Source of the DNA: Palaemon carinicauda
Taxonomy: Eukaryota > Arthropoda > Malacostraca > Decapoda > Palaemonidae
Reading direction: 5' to 3'
NCBI RefSeq assembly: GCF_036898095.1
Contig: NC_090729.1
Coordinates: 74,298,081-74,362,080, forward strand
DNA length: 64,000 nucleotides
The translations under genes were made by a program, and so were the position numbers. Below, one piece after another: positions 44,333 through 55,262 of the stretch. The notes beneath the pieces are model-generated. The model was not told where the DNA came from. It ran no database searches and saw only the letters and a program-made list of their open reading frames with translations. Each line of letters opens with the position of its first letter. Within the stretch, counting starts at the first letter, position 1.

Positions 44333-44968
44333 TTATCTACTTTGCAAATGTTAGGTGGTTGGTTTGGTAAGGTTGCGGTTTTTATTTTGGGCAATAGGTA
44401 GTCCTGAAGTCTAGTCAGATTGTTGGTCTCACCCCGTTGACAGACTCGATTGAGTGTTTTCAGCACTGCAGGTCACATCCTGGCTGACACTCCTAAGGGA
44501 AAGCGACTCAAGAGGCAGGAACCTTTGGAGTCAGCTACCTTAGCAGGTAAGGAATCAAGGTGTTTATTTATCCTACAGCTTTTTTGGTTGTTTCCCCAAC
44601 GATGTTTACTGTCTATCACCCTCCTCCAAGTGTGTTAATCAGCTATGTATATATAACTGCCAGGTAAGTTCTATTCATAAAAATGGAGTTTTTATGATAA
44701 AACAAAGTTTTATGAATACTTACCTGGCAGTTATATATACATTCGAAGGCCCACCCACCTCCCCTCAGGAGACAGGTCGGGCATAGCTGAACTGAAGAAC
44801 AGAAAACGGGAATGATTCCTCCTACCACCCTTTAACGGGTGTTACCACCCAACCACCACAAGGCGGTTGCCTAGTTTAGAAAAATTCTGCCGAAATAGAG
44901 ATAATTAGCTAGGTATATATAACTGCCAGGTAAGTATTCATAAAACTTTGTTTTATCATAAAAACTCT
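44333..44968 (+). repeat. Copy G 3' remainder: non-coding region, ICR and right ITR
   Basis: 44333-44636 continues G's 3' non-coding region. The ICR is 44637-44745: TATATAACTGCCAGGTAAGT and the following bases are the complement of the left end, then GGAGTTTTTATGATAAAAC is the complement of the right end. The right ITR is 44780-44968. P1 sequence resumes after about 44968. Confidence 0.85.
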
Positions 44969-45185
44969 ATATTAACTCCTTAATAAATTACTATATATAA
45001 TTACACATGACAATAACATAACTGCATAAAATGAAAGAAGCATGTAAAAAAGATCATTATAAAGAAATAATAAATAAAAAATGTGTTTTATTGTCACTTT
45101 ACCTTAGAGACAGGCCAACGCAGGTGTAGGATTTGTTACGCCAGGAGGAGACGGATGATCGGCGAGGAGGTAGACATGGTGTTAA
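44969..45185. other. P1 internal sequence after G
   Basis: AT-rich sequence of P1 following the right end of G. It contains one copy of a GAGGAGAC-GATCGGCGAGGAGGTAGA segment (45142-45178) that is repeated in the foldback arms. No gene is visible. Confidence 0.5.
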
Positions 45186-46155
<970 letters not shown>

Positions 46156-46269
46156 CTAATGCTACGTTTAGAGAGAAACAGAAAAAGAGAGAAGACCTTT
46201 TTTTGAAAGAGCTTGTTAATGCTATCTTGGTTTTTCTTTGCTTCACTTTTTTCTTTCTTTCTGTTCATC

Positions 46270-46600
46270 ACGCTGCCCTTCTTACAAATGATCGTTGCCA
46301 ACAATCTCTTTGTCCTTTATCCCTATCAAAAAAAGGCATTCTATCTCTTCCAGGGTATTGCTACGATGTCTTGTAATAATGGTGATCCCCTTCGATGGTT
46401 TATCTGCTTTAATGGCTGCCTTCTGCTTGATGATCGTCGAGATCATAGGCCTATTCCGGCCATATTGTTTAGCCATATCACTCACGAACACTGCTCTCAT
46501 GTTTTTCTATAATTTCTTGCTTCAATTCTAATGAAAGAATTGCCCTTCTTCCTTTTCTCACCACTACCAATACTGAAACTTAGCTTCTTAGGCACCATGA
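46270..46600 (-). pseudogene. Tigger-like transposase N-terminus (truncated, frameshifted)
   Basis: Read on the minus strand from an ATG near 46598, the first frame gives MVPKKLSFSIG and a basic stretch. A frameshift near 46540 moves to the frame containing VFVSDMAKQYGRN, then IKQKAAIKA and LFLIGIKDKEIVGN. This is the psq-type helix-turn-helix and CENP-B-like start of Tigger/pogo transposases. The reading frame stops at 46282, and I find no recognisable CENP-B second half or DDE catalytic domain. It belongs to P1 and would have bound its terminal repeats. Confidence 0.82.
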
Positions 46601-46883
46601 TTATAGGTAAAATCAAAAAGGAAATGTGAGAAAAGGAAGAATAAGCACTGTTAATAACAGACCAAACAGAGGACAACCCACCACGATACACACAAGAACA
46701 GAGAACAGAGCACTCGACGCTCATTGGCGTCACTCTTACGTGCTGCCATCTTACCGGCGTAAACAAGATCTACATCGTATGTTGGAGCATTACTTCGGGT
46801 GTCGAGACAGGAATTTGGTCGAATTTTACTTCGTATGTTGGAAAATTCGTATGTTAGGACAATCGTATGTAGAGGTTCCACTG

Positions 46884-46923
46884 TATATCCACCGGGTAAG
46901 TTTGATGTTTAAAAATTATATTT
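46884..46923 (+). repeat. Copy E ICR fragment between P1 and B2
   Basis: TATATCCACCGGGTAAGTTT with GATGTTTAAAAATTATATTT is the complement of E's left end, followed by the ICR junction. B2 begins after the ATTT at 46920-46923. Confidence 0.87.
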
Positions 46924-47110
46924 GTTCCGTAACCGAAATACAAACCACGCTATTTACAAAGGGTTTACTTTAGCGCAGCTGAAATGACGAGCCAATAGTT
47001 TTTTAACGAGGGTTAATTACCCCCCGCGCTAGTTAGCGGGGGGTGGGGAAGGGTAGCTTGCTACCCCTCCCCCCTCCACACACCGGTGACTTGCTTCACT
47101 TCACTTTTGG
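46924..47110 (+). repeat. Copy B2 left inverted terminal repeat
   Basis: Carries GCAGCTGAAATGACGAGCCAA, a TTAACGAGGG-TTAATTACCC block, GGGTAGCTTGCTACCC and CACCGGTGACTTGCTTCAC, all inverted in 54420-54560. The outer 40 bp differ from the right end. Confidence 0.88.
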
Positions 47111-48345
47111 CTCGGCGGTGATCAGACGTGTCTGTTCATCGCCTTCGCTGACAGCCTTTAATTTTCTTCTTTTTCTTTACAGCTTGTGTGATTGGTTGGA
47201 AGTTGACCTTCAGTTATTTTCTTTTATTTAATATGCGGACATGCCCTGGAGTTGCCGGCCGTCCTTGTGGGACTTTCATGTCGGACGTGAGTACGGATCC
47301 TCACACCCTCTGCCCTCAATGTCGGGGCCGACGGTGCGACCAGGATAACATGTGCCGTGAGTGTAGGGAGTGGTCTGCCTCCCAGTGGGAGAGGTTTGGC
47401 CGTCGGCGTAAGAAGAAGTCCAAGAGAGACCGTTCTCCTCCGGGGTTAGCCTTGAAGGAGGAAGGTTCTCGGGACTCTTCTTCCGCCGCCCAAACCTCCT
47501 CCGAAGCTCCCCCTCGTCCGCCTCCTAAGGAGAGTCGTCCGAGTGGGAGCGCAGGCCCTTGTTCTGTTTCCCTACCTTCGGTGGGGGGAGAGGGCGTCGC
47601 CTCCCATAGCGAGGCGGTTCCCCCTCCTCCTCCGGGGGAGGTTATTGATAATAATTCTTTATCCAGTGATGATCTGTTGCAGATTTGGTCGTCCCTGGGG
47701 CTTAAGGGCTTGCCCTCCAGGGTCGCTCTTATTGACCTTGTCTCGTTGGGGGCCGCTGTTAAACAGTCGCCGGTGGTAGCGGAGGTAGACCCTCTGTCTA
47801 TTGTCGACGTCGTGGTGACAGAGGCCTCCGACGTGGCTGGGCCTTCCGACGCAGGTGCTGTTGCTGGTGATGGTGCTCTAGGCTCTCCTCCTCCTTCCGT
47901 GCATCCTTCGAAGGGGGAAGTGAGTCCTTCGGTCTCGACTGCTGCCCAGCTTCCTTCTGAGGGAAGTGTTTTGAAGGAGACTCCCCTTCGGAGGACCGAT
48001 GGTCCCGACGATCTCCCCCGAGGCCGCCTCCGCCGTAAGGCTCACCGCCCTCTACGCCACAAGGGCCTCCCTTCCCCTTACAGGGGGACTAAGAGGCGCC
48101 TTTTTGGGTCTTCGTCCTCCGGGGGGGACTCTCCTCGTCAGCCTCAACCGACTACTCCGCCCTCCTTGAACCTCTCTGCGGACCGCTCTCCATCTCCTGC
48201 CGGATCTTCGCCTTCTGGAGAACTCGTCACCCGACGGGCAACGGTCCCTTCGGGGCTAAGGGATTCTTCCCTTACGCGAGCAGGGCCAGCGCACAAGCGC
48301 TCTCCTGCTCGCTAGCGATCTCCTGCTCGTCGACGATCTCCTGCT

Positions 48346-48830
48346 GCTCCTCATCGCAATACCCTGAACGATCGCCCTCCTGCGGATGCTGATCACCATC
48401 GCACAACCCTGCACGATCGCCCGCTTACGCATGCTGCTCGCCATCGCACAACCCTGCACGATCGCCCGCTTTCGCATGCTGCTCCTCATCGCAATACCCT
48501 GAACGATCGCCCTCCTGCGGATGCTGATCACCATCGCACCCTTTCACGCGATCATTCACCTGCGCATGCTGCTCGCCATCGCACAACCCTGCACGATCGC
48601 CCGCTTACGCATGCTGCTCCTCATCGCACAACCCTGAACGATCGCCTTCCTGCGGATGCTGATCACCATCGCACCCTTTCACGCGATCATTCACCTACGC
48701 ATGCTGCTCGCCATCGCACAACCCTGAACGATCGCAAGCTTACGCATGCTGCTCCTCATCGCTCAACCCTGAACGACCGCCCTCTTGCGCGCAATCATTC
48801 ACCTTCACATGCTGCTCGCCATCGCTTACC
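48346..48830 (+). repeat. 45-bp tandem repeat in B2 gag
   Basis: About ten imperfect 45-bp units encode HAARHRTTLHDRP-like peptides. Unit order differs from B1 (13720-14110), indicating gain and loss of units since the two copies separated. Confidence 0.8.
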
Positions 48831-48954
48831 ATCACGTGATCATTATCGCCAGCGATCTTCTTCACCTACGCGGCAGCACGATCCCTCGCCGTCGCGCCAT
48901 CGCTTGCGTTCGTCGCCTCGGACACGTGTTCCTTTACCTGCCCACCCTCACGCC

Positions 48955-49110
48955 CACTCGCCTGCGCGCCCGCGCGATCGCTCGCCTGCGCGCCCGCGCG
49001 ACCGCTCGCCTGCGCGCCCGCGCGACCGCTCGCCTGCGCGCCCGCGCGACCGCTCGCCTGCGCGCCCGCGCGACCGCTCGCCTGTACGCCCGCGCAACCA
49101 TTCGCCTTTG
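48955..49110 (+). repeat. 24-bp tandem repeat in B2 gag (SPARPRDR)
   Basis: Six units of CGCTCGCCTGCGCGCCCGCG-CGAC (24 bp) encode repeated R-S-P-A-R-P-R-D. At the matching place B1 has three 16-bp units (14266-14330), which return to frame only because three of them add up to 48 bp. Confidence 0.85.
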
Positions 49111-50542
49111 CGCGACCGTTCACCCTCGCGCGACCATAGTTCGCGGCGAATTCCACAGCCGGTGGTAGCAGCAGGGACGCGTGCTCCTAGACGGCACTTG
49201 GGATCACCTCCATCCAAGCACAGGTTGGTATTGCAGGACGAGGACAGGTCATTACAGCATTCTTCCCCACCTTCTTTTCAGGCAGGTACCGTCGTGTCCA
49301 CTCCAAAGGATCGCCCGATCCCTTTCACCTTAGCGAGGATTTCGGACTCTGTGTCCTTTGAGCAGCAGACTTGGTTTGGTCCGCTGGCACGGGCGTTAGT
49401 GAGGGTTATGAAACCAGCACTCGCCGGCCAGGGTAACAAACCAGCGGCTGTCTCTCCTTCGCTGAAGAGAAAGAGAGGAGTGGACTTCGTGGTGACTTCC
49501 CCCAGGGCGAAGTTGGTTCCCAAGAGGTCGGTCTCGAGGGTCCCCTCTCCTGCACGAGTACTCTCTCCTTCTCCCGTGGACGAGGCCTTTCCGTCCTCAG
49601 GTGAGTCCAGTGGACCGGTAGTCTTCCCCCCGGCACCAGGGGGGGAGACTTCGCTTCAGGCAGGAGAATTGTCTCGTGAGGAAGGGGCCCCTCGAACCTC
49701 GTTGTTGGGATCCTGTATCCCTCCTAGGAGGGAGCCCAAGGATTCCAAGACCATCCCTAAATCCTCTGCAAGGATTCGACAGGAACCCATGACTACCCAG
49801 GGGAATGTCCACGTATCACCCCAGGAAGAGATTCCTGGGGCAGGAGACTTAGCTGCCAGCCCACAGGGAGGAGAACAGCAAGAGTCCGAACATGCCTTCT
49901 GGCAGGTCCTAAGCCTGATAAGGCAACTTAACAGTCTTACGGATCCAGTCATCCCCCCCCGTGAAGGCAAAGACACAATTCTGGATGAAGTGTTCGACGT
50001 TCGGAAGGCCCCTAAGACCAGTGCAGCTCTGCCCTGGTCTCGGGGGCTGAAGAGTGCCAGAGCTAGGGCCAATGCTCAGCTCGCACTTCTTGCCTCCTCC
50101 AGTCGTTCCACTGCCGGGAACAAACTCATCCCTCCTCCTCGCCTTCAGCAGAGGAGGTATTTCGAGATCCTGGGTGAGCACAACCTCGCTCTTCCGCTCC
50201 ATCACTCTGTGGAGGAGCTGGCGAAGGGAGTTCCCTTGGAGAAACTCTCTGCCCGGCAGGTGTCGTTCTCGGCGGCAGAGATCCTTAACCACGAGAAGGT
50301 CGCTAAGTGTGCCATGCAGGCCACTTCGTGGCTGGACTTCTGGTTAGGATCTCTGGGCATCCTATTGCGATCTGAGGACTTGTCCAAGGAGACCAATAGG
50401 AAGGCCCTAGAGACCTTCTTGCTCTCGGGCACCCGCTCCATCGAGTTCTTGGCGCACCAGGTTACCACCCTGTGGGCCAACTCGGTGTTGAAGCGTCGCG
50501 ATGCTGTGTCCGAGAGATTCCATCCGAAGGTCCCCGCCGTAG

Positions 50543-52930
50543 ATGTGTGTAGGCTCCGACATGCCTCCCTCCTGGGGGAGAGCCTGTTTGAGCCTCAAGA
50601 CTTGGAGCGAACGGCTGAGAGGTGGAGGAAATCCAGCACGGACTCCCTCCTCCACAGGGCCCTTACAACTCGGCCCTATAAGCCTCCAGCCCCGCCACAA
50701 CAGCAGCAACAGCCTCGTAAGGCTCCAAAACAGGCACCGGCAGCTAAGAAAGTGGTGTCTAAGCCCCAGCCCTTTCCAGCCAAGGTCAAGAGGGGTGGTA
50801 AGTCCTCCAGGGGAGGCAAGACTTCTAGGGGTGGCGGCCGCGGCCGCAAGCCCTAGGGGTGGCAGTCCCCCTGCGTGTCCACCTGTGGGGGGATGCCTTC
50901 AGCGTTGCGTCCGCAGGTGGCAACATCTCGGGGCCGATGCTTGGACGATCTCGGTGATCGGCCAAGGTTATCGCGTCCCGTTCACGTCATCTCAACCTCC
51001 CCTGACAGCGAATCCAGTGTCGTTGAGCTCCTATGCCATGGGATCGGCAAAGGGGCTGGCCCTTCAGGCCGAAGTCAAGACCATGTTCGAGAAGGGTGCT
51101 CTCCAGGAGGTCGTGGACGGCTCTCCAGGCTTCTTCAGTCGACTCTTTCTTGTAAAGAAGGCTACTGGAGACTGGAGACCCGTCATCGATCTCTCGGCTC
51201 TGAACAGGTTTGTCAAACAAACCCGGTTCAGCATGGAGACAGCAGACACAGTCAGACTTGCGGTGAGACCACAAGACTTCATGTGTACACTGGATCTAAA
51301 GGACGCGTACTTCCAGATCCCAATCCATCCGTCTTCCAGGAAGTACCTGAGATTCTGCCTAGACAACAAGATCTACCAGTTCAAGGTGCTGTGTTTCGGT
51401 CTCTCCACAGCTCCTCAGGTGTTCACCAGAGTGTTCACCCTGATTTCGACTTGGGCGCACAGGAACGGCATTCGTCTCCTTCGTTACCTAGACGATTGGC
51501 TGATCCTAGCAGACTCGGAGTCGACCCTTCTTCGACACCGAGACAGGCTTCTAGATCTTTGCCAGGATCTGGGGATCGTGGTAAACCTCGAGAAGTCCTC
51601 TCTGCAGCCGTCCCAGCGACTGGTTTATCTAGGCATGCTAATAGACACCAATCTCCACAAAGCCTTTCCATCAGACGACCGGATAGCAAGGCTGAGGAGG
51701 GTGGCGGAACCTTTCCTCAGGCGAAAAGAACTCCCCGCCCAATCGTGGTTGCGTCTCTTGGGCCACCTATCCTCCCTGGCCCGTCTGGTTCCAAACAGCC
51801 GCCTCAGGATGAGATCCCTTCAATGGCGGCTCAAGTCCCGGTGGAATCAAGGATCCGATTCCCCGGACACTCTGATCCCAATGGGGTCTCTGGAACAGAC
51901 GGACTTGCGGTGGTGGCTGGCCGACGAGAACCTGCGAAAGGGAGTGAGTCTTCTCGTCCTTCCCCCGGAATTGACTCTGTTTTCGGACGCGTCAAAAGAA
52001 GGGTGGGGGGCGCACGTTCTGAACCAGAGGGCCTCAGGCCTTTGGTCAGAATCAGAAAAGTGCCTACACATCAACCTGCTAGAATTGAAGGCCGTCTTTC
52101 TGGCCCTTCAACAGTTCCAACGGTTCCTGGCGGGTCACTCCGTGGTGGTGATGAGCGACAACACCACGGTAGTGGCTTATATCAACAAGCAGGGAGGCAC
52201 TTTTTCGCAACAGCTATCCCATCTTGCAGTAGAGACTCTGAGGTGGACCGAAACCCACTCGATAACACTATCAGCTCGCTTCATTCCTGGCAAGAGGAAT
52301 GTGCTCGCCGACAGTCTGAGCAGGGCTTCGCAGATAGTGAGTACCGAGTGGTCTTTGGATCCTCAGATAGCCAACAAAGTCCTGACTTTGTGGGGTTCCC
52401 CGACGGTGGACTTGTTCGCGACAGCCTTGAACTTCAAGCTGCCCCTGTACTGCTCACCAGTCCCGGACCCCAAGGCACTCTGGCAAGATGCTTTCCAGCA
52501 ACGGTGGGACAACATCGACGTGTACGCCTTCCCACCATTCTGTCTGATGAGAAGGGTGCTCAACAGGACCAGACTATCGGTCAACTGTTCCATGACTCTA
52601 GTAGCTCCGCTATGGCATCACGCGGAATGGTTTCCGGACCTTCTGCAACTCCTGACGGAACTCCCAAGGGAGCTTCCTCCACGACACGAGCTTCTCAGAC
52701 AACCCCACTCCGGTGTCCCTCACAGGGCCGTAGCCTCGCTTCGGCTTCACGCCTGGAGACTATCCAGCGTCTCCTCGCGGAGAGAGGCTTTTCGCAACAG
52801 GTTGCGGAGAGAATGTCTCGGCACCTGCGAAGGTCCTCTGAGGGAGTCTACCAAGCGAAGTGGAGAGTCTTTTGTGGTTGGTGTCGTGGAAGGGGTATCT
52901 CTCCACTCGATGCCACTATTCCAGCAATAG
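50543..52930 (+). CDS. pol: Copy B2 pol: RT, RNase H and Dam-like MT region
   Basis: An open frame of 795 codons, in the +1 frame relative to gag and overlapping its last 314 nt. The coordinate start is a GTG; initiation is uncertain and could involve frameshifting. RT: VIDLSALNRFV, TLDLKDAYFQIPIH, YLDDWLI (Tyr at residue 315). RNase H: FSDASKEGWG (Asp 482), LLELKAV (Glu 514), SDNTTVVAYI (Asp 539). MT-like region: DLFATALNFKLP, YCSPVPDPKA, YAFPPF, LVAPLWHHAEWF. The C-terminal end overlaps the YR domain. RNase H and RT residues expected for activity are all present. Confidence 0.9.
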   Translation: MCVGSDMPPSWGRACLSLKTWSERLRGGGNPARTPSSTGPLQLGPISLQPRHNSSNSLVRLQNRHRQLRKWCLSPSPFQPRSRGVVSPPGEARLLGVAAAAASPRGGSPPACPPVGGCLQRCVRRWQHLGADAWTISVIGQGYRVPFTSSQPPLTANPVSLSSYAMGSAKGLALQAEVKTMFEKGALQEVVDGSPGFFSRLFLVKKATGDWRPVIDLSALNRFVKQTRFSMETADTVRLAVRPQDFMCTLDLKDAYFQIPIHPSSRKYLRFCLDNKIYQFKVLCFGLSTAPQVFTRVFTLISTWAHRNGIRLLRYLDDWLILADSESTLLRHRDRLLDLCQDLGIVVNLEKSSLQPSQRLVYLGMLIDTNLHKAFPSDDRIARLRRVAEPFLRRKELPAQSWLRLLGHLSSLARLVPNSRLRMRSLQWRLKSRWNQGSDSPDTLIPMGSLEQTDLRWWLADENLRKGVSLLVLPPELTLFSDASKEGWGAHVLNQRASGLWSESEKCLHINLLELKAVFLALQQFQRFLAGHSVVVMSDNTTVVAYINKQGGTFSQQLSHLAVETLRWTETHSITLSARFIPGKRNVLADSLSRASQIVSTEWSLDPQIANKVLTLWGSPTVDLFATALNFKLPLYCSPVPDPKALWQDAFQQRWDNIDVYAFPPFCLMRRVLNRTRLSVNCSMTLVAPLWHHAEWFPDLLQLLTELPRELPPRHELLRQPHSGVPHRAVASLRLHAWRLSSVSSRREAFRNRLRRECLGTCEGPLRESTKRSGESFVVGVVEGVSLHSMPLFQQ

Positions 52931-53799
52931 CGGACTTCCTTGTGTATCTGCGAGAAGAAATGCGCCTTTCTGTCTCGGCAGTGAAAGGCTATCGCTCAGC
53001 CTTAAGCTTGGCCTTCAGATTGAAGGGCGTGGATATTTCTTCATCGCTAGAACTCTCTTTACTCATACGTAGCTATGAGCTTACCTGCCCCCAGTCGGAA
53101 GTGAGACCCCCTCCTTGGAACGTGGTTCGAGTTCTCAGGTCTCTCAAGAGACCTCCCTTCGAGCCATTACGCCAGGCCTCCGATCGCCACCTGTCTTGGA
53201 AGACGGCTTTCCTACTCGCCTTGGCCTCGGCCAAGCGAGTTAGTGAACTTCATGGTCTCTCGTACGACATCGCCCATTCAAGGGGATGGGGGGAGGTAAC
53301 GTTCAGGTTCGTCCCTGAGTTTGTGGCCAAGACTCAGAATCCTGGAGTGCCGGATCCTCGGTTCGACTCTTTCAGGATCGCGAGTCTCCGTTCTGTAACA
53401 AACGACCCAGACCAGCTGCTACTATGCCCAGTGAGGTGTCTGAGGTACTACTTGAAGAGAACGGCTGCAGTCCGTCCTCATGTGCGAGCTTTGTTTGTGA
53501 GCACAGGCAGGACAAAGAGGAGGGTCACAAGGAACACCATCTCTGCTTGGATTCGAAGGGTTATCCACCATGCCCTGAATCCTGACCCTCCTCCGTCACG
53601 TCGCCCTCGGGCCCACGATGTCAGGGGTATTGCTACATCCCTGGCCTTCAAGAGAAACTTCTCTGTGACGCAGGTACTTCAAGCGGGGGTCTGGAAGCGT
53701 CAAACGACCTTCACAGCCCACTACCTGCAAGACGTGACCCACAGGAGCCTCGATACGTTCTCTATCGGCCCTGTGGTGGCTGCACAACAGCTGGTCTAA
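50875..53799 (+). CDS. Copy B2 tyrosine recombinase, fully open
   Basis: The frame is the gag frame and is open from immediately after the gag TAG (50854) to the TAA at 53797-53799, about 980 codons, with no internal stop. The recombinase domain is the last ~350 codons, starting ETIQRLLAERGFSQQ near 52756. Catalytic residues: Arg in SAKRVSEL (53236), HDVR (His 53614, Arg 53623), Trp in GVWKRQ, Tyr in AHYLQD (53722). The upstream ~620 codons overlap pol and show no known domain; they may be translated as a linker or only kept open. The B1 counterpart is broken. Confidence 0.88.
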   Translation: MSTCGGMPSALRPQVATSRGRCLDDLGDRPRLSRPVHVISTSPDSESSVVELLCHGIGKGAGPSGRSQDHVREGCSPGGRGRLSRLLQSTLSCKEGYWRLETRHRSLGSEQVCQTNPVQHGDSRHSQTCGETTRLHVYTGSKGRVLPDPNPSVFQEVPEILPRQQDLPVQGAVFRSLHSSSGVHQSVHPDFDLGAQERHSSPSLPRRLADPSRLGVDPSSTPRQASRSLPGSGDRGKPREVLSAAVPATGLSRHANRHQSPQSLSIRRPDSKAEEGGGTFPQAKRTPRPIVVASLGPPILPGPSGSKQPPQDEIPSMAAQVPVESRIRFPGHSDPNGVSGTDGLAVVAGRREPAKGSESSRPSPGIDSVFGRVKRRVGGARSEPEGLRPLVRIRKVPTHQPARIEGRLSGPSTVPTVPGGSLRGGDERQHHGSGLYQQAGRHFFATAIPSCSRDSEVDRNPLDNTISSLHSWQEECARRQSEQGFADSEYRVVFGSSDSQQSPDFVGFPDGGLVRDSLELQAAPVLLTSPGPQGTLARCFPATVGQHRRVRLPTILSDEKGAQQDQTIGQLFHDSSSSAMASRGMVSGPSATPDGTPKGASSTTRASQTTPLRCPSQGRSLASASRLETIQRLLAERGFSQQVAERMSRHLRRSSEGVYQAKWRVFCGWCRGRGISPLDATIPAIADFLVYLREEMRLSVSAVKGYRSALSLAFRLKGVDISSSLELSLLIRSYELTCPQSEVRPPPWNVVRVLRSLKRPPFEPLRQASDRHLSWKTAFLLALASAKRVSELHGLSYDIAHSRGWGEVTFRFVPEFVAKTQNPGVPDPRFDSFRIASLRSVTNDPDQLLLCPVRCLRYYLKRTAAVRPHVRALFVSTGRTKRRVTRNTISAWIRRVIHHALNPDPPPSRRPRAHDVRGIATSLAFKRNFSVTQVLQAGVWKRQTTFTAHYLQDVTHRSLDTFSIGPVVAAQQLV

Positions 53800-54272
53800 C
53801 CTCAGGCTCCTTTTTGGACAAGTAGCAGTAGGTTGAGGGCGTTGTTACCCGGTCTTAGTCTGTGTGAATGAAAGAGTATGTCTGACCCTTACTTCTTTCT
53901 TCATTCTCCCCTCTCTTGGGGAAGCAGCATCCTGGTCCTCGCATAGCTGACCTCGACCTCTGCAGGTAACCCATGCTTCTTTGTGCTCCTAGTATTAAGC
54001 TTAATACTGTTGCGTCTCCCATACCCTGACGAGGTGGTATGGGGAACGTCCTATCCTAGAATTCCTATCTGAAGGTCTCAAGGTCAACTTCATAGGACGA
54101 GTCACACTCTCCTCCTCACACTACTTATGTAGGCCACTCGTTCCTAGCGATGCTAGGAACCTGTGAGGTACAGGGGCTCCCTCTCTCTAGTGCTGCTCAC
54201 TAAGGGATCGAGCCCCCGGGCAAGCCGAAGTCAGTAAGGCTGGGGACTTTCCACCCTTCCTAAGGGGTAAGT
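53800..54272 (+). other. Copy B2 3' non-coding region
   Basis: Almost identical to 19049-19524 of B1, including the two potential stem-loops (near 53991-54008 and 54140-54160). No gene is visible. Confidence 0.6.
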
Positions 54273-54385
54273 CACCCTTTGTAAATAGCGTGGTTTGTAT
54301 TTCGGTTACGGAACAAATGACAAATTCGAAGATAATTTGTATTTTTCCTAACCATACAAACCTTAGCTATTTACACATATGTGCC
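54273..54385 (+). repeat. Copy B2 internal complementary region
   Basis: GGTTTGTATTTCGGTTACGG then AAAT then GACAAATTCGAAGATAAT: the complements of the left and right ends of B2 meeting at AAAT, as in B1. Confidence 0.9.
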
Positions 54386-54629
54386 CGCCATCCCTGACCC
54401 CCAAGTCAAGTCCTACCTCTAAGTGAAGTGAAGCAAGTCACCGGTGTGTGGAGGGGGGAGGGGTAGCAAGCTACCCTTCCCCACCCCCCCGCTAACTAGC
54501 GCGGGGGTAATTAACCCTCGTTAAAAACTATTGGCTCGTCATTTCAGCTGCGCTAAAAGTAAACCCTTTGTAAATAGCTAAGGTTTGTATGGTTAGGAAA
54601 AATACAAATTATCTTCGAATTTGTCATTT
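54386..54629 (+). repeat. Copy B2 right inverted terminal repeat
   Basis: Inverted counterpart of 46924-47110, ending GAATTTGTCATTT. After it, E's ICR right half continues (54630-54671). Confidence 0.88.
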
Positions 54630-55262
54630 TCATATTAAAATAAATTTTTGAACATACTTACCCGGTGGATACAGTGAGCCCTCGCTACTTCGCGGTTCGA
54701 CCATCGCGTATTCACGACTTCGCGGACTTTTTTCATTAAATACGGCATCCGATTTCATCAGCAAACCACTATTATTTGGGGAAACATCATTTTATTCTAG
54801 AAAATTGCTACCCTTTAAATAGTTAATTGCACATTAAGAAAGCGTGTACTTTTGTTTTTAAATTTCGGGTGTGTTTTAAAAATGGAGTATTCTTGACTTC
54901 TTTTTGTTTTTGTTTTACTTTTGGCTGTGATCAGATCAGCTGACGTCTAGCTGCCGGTCTCAAGAATATGCGCGTACGAAGTATTGTTTATACCATTTCT
55001 TAACTTATTCAAACCATCTATACAGTTGATATTACATAAGCACCAATGTGTTATAACCTATCATTTGTTCCGTAACTGAATACAAACCACGCTATTTACA
55101 TGGGGTAATTACTTTGGCGACATCCGATGACGAGCCATAAAGTTTTAACGACGGTTTCCTACCCCACCGGTAGCTAGCGGGGGGGGGGGGGGGTAGGGAG
55201 GGGTAGCTAGTTACCCCTCCCCCTCACACACACCGGAGAATACTCCACTTTACTTTTGGCTC

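Larger units (their letters stand above)
32908..44968 (+). mobile_element. DIRS-type copy G, inserted in P1 and interrupted by D2
   Basis: The left end ATTTTTATGAATAGAACTTA and right end TTTATCATAAAAACTC are joined as complements in the ICR at 44637-44745. The left ITR (32908-33085) and right ITR (44780-44968) are inverted, sharing AACGGGAATGATTCCTCC and CCACCACAAGGCGGTTGCC. G is a separate family from A, C, D and E (its ends contain ACTTACCTGGCAGTTATATA). D2 is inserted just after YR. Without D2 the element is about 6.6 kb. Gag has a frameshift and a stop; pol is open; YR has two stops. Confidence 0.9.
47233..50856 (+). pseudogene. gag: Copy B2 gag-like protein, single nonsense codon
   Basis: From the ATG at 47233 to the TAG at 50854-50856 there are about 1,208 codons with one internal stop, a TAG at 48313-48315 inside the SPARQR repeat. 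B1 has CAG (Gln) in the equivalent repeat units, so a single C-to-T change explains it. The seven-cysteine N-terminal motif, Pro/Ser-rich linker, 45-bp repeat array (48346-48830), SPARPRD array (48955-49110), conserved C-terminal region and basic Gly/Arg tail are all present as in B1. Downstream the frame stays open past the gag stop into YR. Confidence 0.86.
46924..54629 (+). mobile_element. DIRS-type copy B2, nearly intact, inserted in the ICR of E
   Basis: Starts GTTCCGTAACCGAAATAC and ends CGAATTTGTC plus ATTT (54626-54629). The ICR is at 54273-54385 and the right ITR at 54386-54629; the left ITR is 46924-47110. Gag has a single nonsense codon (48313); pol and YR are uninterrupted. After B2, the ICR of E continues as TCATATTAAAATAAATTTTTG, so the insertion is clean with ATTT on both sides. 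It is the best candidate here for a recently active element. Confidence 0.93.

Noticed and set aside
50875..52750. A novel protein in the open frame upstream of the YR domain
   Set aside because: The stretch has no recognisable domain and overlaps pol. I keep only the observation that it is open and in the gag frame.
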